Assembly: GCA_027485575.1 (NCBI GenBank)
Contig: JAIXQU010000156.1
Location: forward strand, 1-41,827
Direction of reading: 5' to 3'
Origin: Cytophagaceae bacterium
GTDB lineage: Bacteria; Bacteroidota; Bacteroidia; Cytophagales; Flexibacteraceae
DNA length: 41,827 bases
Under the pieces are notes generated by a model. It worked only from the letters and a program-made list of their open reading frames with translations. It searched no databases and had not been told where the DNA came from. This document shows positions 34,605 through 40,889 of the stretch, piece after piece. How positions within the stretch are numbered: the first letter of the stretch is position 1; every line of letters begins with the position of its first letter. The translations under genes were made by a program, and so were the position numbers.

Positions 34605-35849
34605 TTATCTATCCACTTCGCCCATTACAAGGTCCAACGAGCCCACAATGGCAATAAGATCTGCCAGCAAGTGTCCCTTGGCCAACTCCGGCAGAACGGT
34701 TAGATTACTAAAAGACGGAGCCCTGGCCTTCAGCCTTAATGGTATATCCGATTTTCCATCTGCGGCCATAAAAAATGCAAGTTCACCTCTGGGAGTTTCT
34801 CCCCGAAAAAAGTAATTGCCTTCTGATGGCCTTATTTTATTGGGGCAATTGGCCTGGGGATTAAATTCCCTTGTCCGTTTATGGGGCCCTAAAAGCTTTT
34901 CTACACATTGCTCAATCAAAAAGACAGATTCTTTGCATTCCATTACCCTGACATAGGTTCTATCCCAGCAATCGCCGGAATTACCTGGCTCTGATTTTCC
35001 AATCGGAACGTCAAAGTCAAGCTCATCATATTTGCTGTAGCCTTCCGATTTCCGCAAATCCTGTTTCAGACCGGAAGCACGGAGCATGGGTCCTGTCACT
35101 CCATAATTAATGGCCATAGCCCTGGGCAAAACACCGATTCCAGAGGTTCTTTGAATAAAAATTGTGTTGTAAAGCAACAAGTCTTCAAGCTCTTTCAGTT
35201 TTGGCTTCAGGTATTTGGCAAACTCCAAAGCCCGTTCTTCAAAACCTATAGGTAAATCATAAAATAAACCTCCGACCCAAATATAGTTATACAGCATTCT
35301 GGCACCAGAAGCCCATTCTAACATCCGCATAATGTGCTCTCTGTCACGCATCACCCACAGAAACGGAGTAAATGCGCCGATGTCAAGTCCATAGGTACCT
35401 ATCGCAACGAAATGAGATGCAATTCGGTTAAGTTCGGCCACCAGAATCCGGATGAACTCTACCCTTGGATGAATATCTTTATCAATGCCCAACCACTTTT
35501 CAACCGCCATGGCATAGACGTGTTCAGAGTTCATAGCACCTACATAATCCATCCGGTCTACATATGGGATTATCTGATTAAAAGGCAAAGCCTCAGCATG
35601 TTTTTCAAAACAGCGGTGCAGATATCCAATATGCGGATCAACATCTATGACCAACTCACCATCCAATTTCACCTCCAACCGAAGGACACCATGTGTTGAT
35701 GGATGCTGTGGACCGAGATTAACAAGAAATTGTCCATCTTCAAGGTCTTCAGTTTTCCAAAGTCCTCGTTCAGAATCTTCCAGGTTTCCTGGTTTGTATT
35801 CGTATTGAATGCTTCTCAAATCGGTTAAGTTGGAAACAGGAAAGTTCAA
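34605..35849 (-). CDS. nuoD: NADH-quinone oxidoreductase subunit D
   Basis: 49-kDa subunit of complex I, which forms the quinone pocket on the cytoplasmic arm. The 414-aa chain carries NLGPQHPSTHGVLRLEVKLDGE (quinone-site His/Thr region), GYLHRCFEKHAE, PYVDRMDYVGAMNSEHVYA, ELNRIASHFVAIGTYGLDIGA, and the end SLDLVMGEVDR typical of NuoD. It is a stand-alone D, not a CD fusion. It is the last gene in a minus-strand operon headed by cytochrome oxidase subunits and lies 53 nt after the small CxxC protein. Neighbouring nuoC or nuoE genes, normal companions, are absent within this window. Confidence 0.97.
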   Translation of the reverse strand: MNFPVSNLTDLRSIQYEYKPGNLEDSERGLWKTEDLEDGQFLVNLGPQHPSTHGVLRLEVKLDGELVIDVDPHIGYLHRCFEKHAEALPFNQIIPYVDRMDYVGAMNSEHVYAMAVEKWLGIDKDIHPRVEFIRILVAELNRIASHFVAIGTYGLDIGAFTPFLWVMRDREHIMRMLEWASGARMLYNYIWVGGLFYDLPIGFEERALEFAKYLKPKLKELEDLLLYNTIFIQRTSGIGVLPRAMAINYGVTGPMLRASGLKQDLRKSEGYSKYDELDFDVPIGKSEPGNSGDCWDRTYVRVMECKESVFLIEQCVEKLLGPHKRTREFNPQANCPNKIRPSEGNYFFRGETPRGELAFFMAADGKSDIPLRLKARAPSFSNLTVLPELAKGHLLADLIAIVGSLDLVMGEVDR

Positions 35850-35902
35850 ACTTTTCTATTTTGAATTCCAAAAAAATTATTGGAATTCCGGAAAATCAGA
35901 AA

Positions 35903-36154
35903 TTATCTGAATTTTGGCATGGCCTTTTTCGCTTTTGCGTTTTTATACCATAAAAATCCAAGAATGGATGCAGCGATATAAGGTACTGACATCAAATACA
36001 AGATACCGGTATTGAGCCCAACACCATATTTATTTGAATTGGCTGAATTTGCCTCGATGGTCGCCTTGCACATGGCACATTGCGCCAGAGCAAAATCAGT
36101 AGAAAAACCAATTATCAGAAGGGTTAAAAGGAAGAAAATCAAGAATTTATTCAT
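35903..36154 (-). CDS. Small CxxC membrane protein, 83 aa
   Basis: Conserved-looking protein without a named family. A signal-like first helix (FLIFFLLTLLIIGFSTDFALA) is followed by QCAMCKATIEANSANSN, with a CxxC pair (Cys26, Cys29) that would face the periplasm. A second membrane helix (ILYLMSVPYIAASILGFLWY) and a basic tail follow. It starts 1 nt after the DUF420 stop, so it belongs to the cytochrome oxidase operon. I recall similar CxMC proteins next to oxidase genes in Bacteroidota. A role in copper delivery, haem or disulfide handling during oxidase assembly is plausible but inferred. Confidence 0.8.
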   Translation of the reverse strand: MNKFLIFFLLTLLIIGFSTDFALAQCAMCKATIEANSANSNKYGVGLNTGILYLMSVPYIAASILGFLWYKNAKAKKAMPKFR

Positions 36155-36155
36155 C

Positions 36156-36749
36156 TTAAAAAGGATAAAAAGGACTAATTAAAAAATAAACTACTACACC
36201 AGAAATTGCTACAAACAGCCAAATTGGAAATGAAAACTTAACCAGCTTTCTATGTTTTTCAATTTGTCCGCTCAGGCTATAGTAAAACGAAAACAAGATA
36301 AATGGCAAACAAATTGCCGCCAAAACAATGTGCGAAATCAATATGACGAAATAAACCAAACGCATGGAACCAGCTGCGGTTTTTTCAATTTCTGAAACCA
36401 ACCCGTCATGATTTGTATCTCCATAGCGGGTGGATTGGCCCTGAAAATGATAGAGAACATAAAGGACTAAAAAACAAGCAGATAAAACAAATGCAGTGCT
36501 CATGAAAGTCCTATGAACCACAATATTTTTGTTTTTAACAGCAACCAAAGCAGCAATTAAGCATAGGGTTGTCAATGAGTTCAAAGTGGCATTAATGGCT
36601 GGAAATGCGGAAACATCAAAACTTCCAAGATTTCCAGTTTGAGGCACAAAAATCAAAAATGCGACCGCTGCAGGAATGGCAATAGAAATGATGATAACAA
36701 TTTTGCGGTAAAATTTTTCTTTCCCGGCATTTAAAAGTGTTTCAGACAT
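36156..36749 (-). CDS. DUF420 membrane protein (CtaM-like oxidase assembly factor)
   Basis: Polytopic 197-aa protein of the DUF420 family. The Bacillus and Staphylococcus member CtaM is needed for making active aa3/caa3-type oxidases. Five or six membrane helices with conserved His residues are visible: NIVVHRTFM (His79), LYHFQG (His101), LISHIVLA (His140) and EKHRKLV. Between helices 3 and 4, residues 111-122 read DTNHDGLVSEIE, an exact EF-hand loop pattern (Asp1, Asn3, Asp5, Gly6, Glu12). It lies 4 nt after the Sco-like gene and 1 nt before the small CxxC gene, fully inside the cox operon. Confidence 0.88.
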   Translation of the reverse strand: MSETLLNAGKEKFYRKIVIIISIAIPAAVAFLIFVPQTGNLGSFDVSAFPAINATLNSLTTLCLIAALVAVKNKNIVVHRTFMSTAFVLSACFLVLYVLYHFQGQSTRYGDTNHDGLVSEIEKTAAGSMRLVYFVILISHIVLAAICLPFILFSFYYSLSGQIEKHRKLVKFSFPIWLFVAISGVVVYFLISPFYPF

Positions 36750-36753
36750 ACAA

Positions 36754-37299
36754 CTATTTATCTAGCAAAATCTTATATTCAAGCATCAGTGTGTCCATAG
36801 ACTGACTGTTACATAACCCATAAACGCCTCTAAGGTTATTTAAAGTGTCAAATAAAAATGCCCTCGGTGGATTTGGAAGTCTTTTTTCCATTGGCCCTTT
36901 TGCTGTTTTTATGGACAAAACCGTATCAGCCGAAAACCAAAATTGTGGAATAATATTTTGAGAAACCCTGCCCTCCAAAGTCAGTTTTGAAATAGGTGGA
37001 TTTCGTTCGGCTTCCAATTGAAAGATTCTCGGTTTGGCATCCAGTTTATTAAAAAAAATTGCCAACCGGGTCAATTCATTTTGAAAATCCCTGTCTTGTT
37101 TGGGATTTTCAGTAGAAGAGAACAAAATTAATGGTGAAGATGCGTTTTGAATTGCCTTTGGAAATCCAGAAACCGTTAAAGGATAAGAATCCAGCTCAAA
37201 CTTATTGTTTCCAAAAAGGTATAAAAAAACAAAAACCAAAAACGGACCCATTGTAATAAACAACAGAACTCCGGTTTTGGCTTTTTTGGGGAAATACAT
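36754..37299 (-). CDS. Sco-like membrane-anchored protein lacking copper ligands
   Basis: In Bacteroidota cox operons a Sco/SenC gene normally sits between oxidase subunit IV and DUF420; this gene holds that place. It has an N-terminal membrane anchor (GVLLFITMGPFLVFVFLYLF), a first strand SSPLILFSSTENPKQDRD where Sco has the CxxxC copper site, and an end (RAFLFDTLNNLRGVYGLC, then DTLMLEYKILL) that matches the Sco end 'aFLvDxxGxirgxY...L..dIkiL'. There is no CxxxC and no conserved His; the one Cys (about residue 163) is at the C-terminus. So a thioredoxin-like protein that can no longer bind copper in the Sco way. 181 aa. Sco kinship is inferred from position and the C-terminal pattern. Confidence 0.65.
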   Translation of the reverse strand: MYFPKKAKTGVLLFITMGPFLVFVFLYLFGNNKFELDSYPLTVSGFPKAIQNASSPLILFSSTENPKQDRDFQNELTRLAIFFNKLDAKPRIFQLEAERNPPISKLTLEGRVSQNIIPQFWFSADTVLSIKTAKGPMEKRLPNPPRAFLFDTLNNLRGVYGLCNSQSMDTLMLEYKILLDK

Positions 37300-37302
37300 T
37301 AA

Positions 37303-37632
37303 TTATCGCACCATCAGGACAGAATCACCTTCTACCATGAGTGCAATTACAAACCATACGATGAAAGAGACCGGGAGAACAATGCTCCAGATTAACACTT
37401 TTACCTCATGTTTCAAGTGCATAAATTCTCCAACAATATAAAAGGCTTTGTATAGTGTTAAAATTAGGAAAATACTGATTCTTAACATCTTCATGCTCGG
37501 GTCAGTCATTGTAAACGCAACAATAAATTCTATAGTTGTTGCGGCCAAAAGAAACCAGAATGTTCTCCAGATTGCACCGGTATTTGGCTTTTGCATGGCT
37601 ACTGTGCCATTTTCCTGATGTGAATGTTCCAT
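37303..37632 (-). CDS. Cytochrome c oxidase subunit IV family protein
   Basis: Small accessory subunit of haem-copper oxidases, 109 aa, of the CyoD/caa3-subunit-IV family. A short His-containing N-terminus (MEHSHQENG) precedes three membrane helices (TFWFLLAATTIEFIVAFTM, LRISIFLILTLYKAFYIVGE, VLIWSIVLPVSFIVWFVIAL). The motif YKAFYIVGEFMHLKHEVK between helices 2 and 3 is typical of the family. It starts 19 nt after the subunit III stop and ends 3 nt before the Sco-like gene. Confidence 0.9.
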   Translation of the reverse strand: MEHSHQENGTVAMQKPNTGAIWRTFWFLLAATTIEFIVAFTMTDPSMKMLRISIFLILTLYKAFYIVGEFMHLKHEVKVLIWSIVLPVSFIVWFVIALMVEGDSVLMVR

Positions 37633-37651
37633 ATATGAAATTTTTGAAGCG

Positions 37652-38395
37652 TTAGATCAAATAGAAAAATGTAAAAACGAAAACCCAGACAAGGTCAACA
37701 AAGTGCCAGTAAAGTCCCACTTTTTCAACCATTTCATAATGGCCCGTTCTGTCATAAACGCCAATTACGGTATTATAAAAAATAATGATATTCAAAAGAA
37801 CACCGGATAAAACGTGGGTTCCATGAAAACCTGTGATGAAAAAGAAAAGGTCGGCGAATGCCGGAGGCCCATATTCATTGCGCACCAGGTTGGCACCAAA
37901 AAACGGTTTTCCATCGATTAGAGAACCGGTTTCAGTTCCTGTAATTAAGTGTGTCCATTCCCAGGCCTGGCAACCCAGGAAAGCAATACCACCCAGAATA
38001 GTCCACAACATCCATTTCTGAACATCGTTTCTATCCATCCGGTGGCCAGCTTCAACTGCCAATACCATGGTTACAGAACTCATGATGAGGATAAAGGTCA
38101 TGATACCAACAAATACCAATGGCAAATGGACACCGTGTAAAAATGGAATGGCATTAAAAACTTTATCCGGTATGGGCCAGTATTCCTGTGAAAAAACATA
38201 GCTGTCTATGTCTCCGAGATAAGCATGGTTCGAAAATCGAATCATCCCGTATGTTATCAGCAATGCCGAAAATGTGAATGTATCGGACATAAGGAAAAAC
38301 CACATCATCAGCTTGCCGTAGCTTGCTTTCATTGGTTCTACTCCTCCGCCCCAAAGATTTGCACTTTGTGTAGTTGTTGCGCTATGTGAAGCCAT
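37652..38395 (-). CDS. ctaE: Cytochrome c oxidase subunit III
   Basis: Membrane subunit of a haem-copper oxidase, 247 aa. Subunit III motifs: KLMMWFFLMSDTFTFSALLI (first helix with the family's Glu replaced by Asp), the helix around LGCQAWEWTHL, FITGFHGTHVLSGVLLN with the conserved HGxHV, and GLYWHFVDLVWVFVF at the C-terminal helix. It heads the visible operon subunit III - subunit IV - Sco-like - DUF420 - CxxC - nuoD. Subunits I and II are not upstream here; repeats lie there instead. A second subunit III copy is common in these operons and is also absent from this window. Confidence 0.95.
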   Translation of the reverse strand: MASHSATTTQSANLWGGGVEPMKASYGKLMMWFFLMSDTFTFSALLITYGMIRFSNHAYLGDIDSYVFSQEYWPIPDKVFNAIPFLHGVHLPLVFVGIMTFILIMSSVTMVLAVEAGHRMDRNDVQKWMLWTILGGIAFLGCQAWEWTHLITGTETGSLIDGKPFFGANLVRNEYGPPAFADLFFFITGFHGTHVLSGVLLNIIIFYNTVIGVYDRTGHYEMVEKVGLYWHFVDLVWVFVFTFFYLI

Positions 38396-38424
38396 TTAGA
38401 TTTTCAAAATATTAAAATCGGGTG

Positions 38425-38456
38425 CGAAGTAATGGTATTTTCATAAATGGACCAAA
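38425..38456 (-). promoter_or_regulatory. Candidate promoter of the cox operon
   Basis: Minus strand TTTG (38453-38456), 20 nt, TTACTTCG (38425-38432), two mismatches from TAnnTTTG. It gives a leader of about 25 nt. Confidence 0.4.
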
Positions 38457-38682
38457 GCGATGTGATAGATTGAGGCAATTAGTTTGAAAATTTAATTTCG
38501 ATTTGCCATATTTTCTCATTTAAGCAGGCATGAAAAGTGGTCTATCTACCTCTGAGGTTGAAGTTGGCCACGCGACATTCCTTTCCTGCAAATCGCAATT
38601 TTAAATTCCGGTTCCTGAGCGGGAACTCGAAACGGGCTTGTCGCACCGGACTTTTTTTGTTTTTCGTTATTGACTCATTTTG

Positions 38683-38729
38683 AGTGAAACTAAGTTAAAT
38701 TTTGTGTCAACGTTTTTCAGGACAAGTCA
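38683..38729 (+). repeat. 47-bp direct repeat, left copy
   Basis: Starts AGTGAAACTAAGTTAAAT and ends CAGGACAAGTCA. The right copy (39161-39207) differs at two of 47 positions. The pair brackets the tandem array. Confidence 0.9.
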
Positions 38730-38751
38730 TGTTACTTTTTTTAAAAAATTT

Positions 38752-38814
38752 CCACCGTGGTCAGTGGCACATTGAACACAATTCGGCCAGTGAGCCACAG
38801 ACCGAGGGAAAACA
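38752..38814 (+). repeat. Dispersed element beginning CCACCGTGGTC, copy A
   Basis: Contains CCACCGTGGTC, AACACAATTCG, TGAGCC and CGAGGGAAAA in this order. Copy B is at 40799-40860; a shortened copy C is at 39112-39160. Confidence 0.8.
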
Positions 38815-39111
38815 CTGTAAATATCAACTTAGATTAGCCCCATCGGGGCAAAATACTGGTAGAATTCGTTACCACCAAAGTTTTCAAGTCCCAGCGGGAC
38901 GAAATATTTGTTCATGGTAGAATTAGCACAACCTTAGGTTGTCGGCTATGGTGAGCCACAGAACGAGGGAAAACACTAAAAATATCAAATTAGATTAGCC
39001 CCATCGGGGCAAAATATTGGTAGATTTCGTATCCACCAAAGTTTTCAAGTCCCATCGGGACGAAATATTTTTTCATGATAGAATTAGCACAATCTTAGGT
39101 TGACGGCTATG
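38790..39111 (+). repeat. Two tandem 161-bp repeats
   Basis: Units 38790-38950 and 38951-39111 are the same length with no indels and differ at about 13 positions (92 percent identical by hand count). Each holds two 13-nt hairpins: GCCCCATCGGGGC (for example 38837-38849) and GTCCCaGCGGGAC (38888-38900; aT in unit 2), each followed by CGAAATATT or CAAAATA.TGGTAG. I recall similar motifs as abundant noncoding repeats in Bacteroidota genomes. Confidence 0.9.
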
Positions 39112-39160
39112 GTGAGCCACAGAACACAATTCGGTTAGTGAGCCACAGACCGAGGGAAAG

Positions 39161-39207
39161 AGTGAAACTAAGCTAAATTTTGTGTCAACGTATTTCAGGA
39201 CAAGTCA
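39161..39207 (+). repeat. 47-bp direct repeat, right copy
   Basis: Same as the left copy at 38683-38729 except T-to-C and T-to-A changes. It ends six bases before the stop codon of the esterase-like gene. Confidence 0.9.
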
Positions 39208-39212
39208 GTTTT

Positions 39213-40529
39213 TTATTGTCCATTTAAGTTTACAGTCTTGTCAATATAAATTATACCATTGTATGATCCAGTATAGTCCATTCTCAATTCGAGTGTTAAA
39301 TCAAACAACCGTGAATAAAACCAAGGAAAACTGCTTGGCTTTCCCTGCCCGCGAGGAAGGGGTATAAAGGCTGATCCTCTTTTCTTACGTCGGAAATAAT
39401 ATTCTAAAGATTGTTCATTTGACTTTGGTACGTTTGCTGTTTTAGAAAAGTCAGCGTGGAAGTTGTCATTTCCAAAAAATAATGGCGAGTAATTACCGGT
39501 AGATGATGTAATCGCCAATGAATAAACCTGATTGCCATATTCTCGAAAAATCTCGGCACCCAAATATGAAAATGTTTTGTAGGTGTCATTTGAATACCAC
39601 CATTTGGCCCAATCAGGATCTGTAGAAGCATATGTATTTACATCTAACACATTGTGATTGTTATGAGACCAAACAATAATTTTTTTGTTCGGATAGATGT
39701 AATTAAGAATTAGTCTAAAGTTTTGAGCCATATATATATCTCTGTTTTTTCCATTTAACAGATAATCAAAAAAATAACTAAGGTTATTGAGTTCAATTAA
39801 CCATAAATTCCTTAAAGGATCTGATACACCAAACTCAAAATATTCCTTAACTGATTTCAATTCAGAATTCAAATTATCTACATCAACGCTGTCCTCTCTA
39901 GAGTTAAACTCATTCTTTAAAAGATAATTTACGTTTTTGACAAAAATTTTGAATGAAGTATTTTCTATGTTGTATTTATTTCTAGAAAGAACATTTGTTA
40001 ATTCACTTCCAAAGTTATTCTTAGCAAAATCACCCGAGTGACGACAGTCAATTCCGCCCAATAAAATTGGATGCTCAGATAATAATTGCTTATTGAAATA
40101 TGTCCATAAGTCTTGGCTTACATTGCTTTCAGTCCAACAAGTATATATATTCTCTCTAGCCCTAAGTTTTGTCTGCGTAGTATCTTTTAGGTTAGTCATT
40201 CCAAACATTATTGAAAAGAGGTCAGCTTCAAATAGTAGAACATCAAATCCCTTTTTTTCGTGAAGATATTTCACTAATCTAGCTTTCATTTGAATTGCAC
40301 CACCGTCACCATGATTTGGTTCTCCAAGTAAAACAATTTTTTTGTCGCCAATAGAGTCTCCAATAACTTTAAGGTCATCAAAGTTTGTTTCCTTGGGACT
40401 GATAGATTTTATTGAACTACTTGTTTTAAATAGTCCATCAATATATAATTTTGAAAAGTCAGTTTTGGTTTGTCCAATCGCAAGCTTTGCAAGTAGTAGT
40501 AAAATTAATTGAAGTGCAAAATATCTCAT
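39213..40529 (-). CDS. Secreted erythromycin-esterase-like protein
   Basis: Hydrolase-like protein of 438 aa. A signal peptide (LILLLLAKLAIGQ) means it acts outside the cytoplasm. The Ere-family active-site order is kept: LLGEPNHGDG (Glu70, His73), FEADLF (Glu101, 28 residues after His73, as between His46 and Glu74 of EreB), and VWSHNNH (His289, His292). The residue nine after His73 is Lys82 where EreB has Arg55; Arg84 lies close. Many Ere-like proteins do not cleave macrolides, so the substrate is unknown. It looks more AT-rich than the neighbouring core genes and sits between repeats, which hints at gain by transfer. No promoter or partner gene seen. Confidence 0.82.
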   Translation of the reverse strand: MRYFALQLILLLLAKLAIGQTKTDFSKLYIDGLFKTSSSIKSISPKETNFDDLKVIGDSIGDKKIVLLGEPNHGDGGAIQMKARLVKYLHEKKGFDVLLFEADLFSIMFGMTNLKDTTQTKLRARENIYTCWTESNVSQDLWTYFNKQLLSEHPILLGGIDCRHSGDFAKNNFGSELTNVLSRNKYNIENTSFKIFVKNVNYLLKNEFNSREDSVDVDNLNSELKSVKEYFEFGVSDPLRNLWLIELNNLSYFFDYLLNGKNRDIYMAQNFRLILNYIYPNKKIIVWSHNNHNVLDVNTYASTDPDWAKWWYSNDTYKTFSYLGAEIFREYGNQVYSLAITSSTGNYSPLFFGNDNFHADFSKTANVPKSNEQSLEYYFRRKKRGSAFIPLPRGQGKPSSFPWFYSRLFDLTLELRMDYTGSYNGIIYIDKTVNLNGQ

Positions 40530-40889
40530 TTATTTGTTTTTAGCTGATTCAAAACATGTTAATTCTTTGTCTAAAAATTGCCACTAACGTCAGGGATATT
40601 TGCAAAGTGGTGGAATTCCAGGCACTAAACTTTCTATCTTGCTGTCTGTTTGCTTCATGGCACAAAACCCAAAACTATCACACTGCCATCATTTTGCAAA
40701 TATTCCAGTTATGCGAAGTTGCGTCGGGTCCATTGGCTTTTTGGTCGCAACGTAGTAGCTCAGCCCAGTCTCAATCTTCTCTGTAAAACCACAGGACTCC
40801 ACCGTGGTCTGTGGCAAACAGAACACAATTCGATCTGTGAGCCTCAGAACGAGGGAAAATGTATTGGAATCTAATGCTTGATTTTATCC
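40530..40889. other. Gene-free repeat-bearing spacer
   Basis: Contains AGTTGCG...CGCAACG dyads near 40720-40760 and copy B of the CCACCGTGG element. Two short overlapping plus-strand frames (about 75 codons) read as low-quality sequence and are rejected as genes. Confidence 0.5.
40799..40860 (+). repeat. Dispersed element beginning CCACCGTGGTC, copy B
   Basis: Same ordered blocks as copy A at 38752 (CCACCGTGGTC, AACACAATTCG, TGAGCC, CGAGGGAAAA). It lies just downstream of the restriction-type gene's stop, as the other copies lie downstream of the esterase-like gene. Confidence 0.8.

Larger units (their letters stand above)
38457..39212. other. Repeat-rich region without genes
   Basis: Between the cox operon promoter and the esterase-like gene. 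It holds a GTTCC/GGAAC hairpin at 38611-38626, the 47-bp direct repeats, the copies of the CCACCGTGG element and the 161-bp tandem repeats listed separately. Short frames here are broken and not gene-like. Confidence 0.6.

Noticed and set aside
38790-39111. Possible CRISPR array
   Set aside because: Only two 161-bp units, no short repeats with unique spacers of constant length, no cas genes.
40556-40874. Two overlapping plus-strand ORFs of about 75 codons
   Set aside because: They lie over repeat element B and lack signal, motif or ribosome-binding context.
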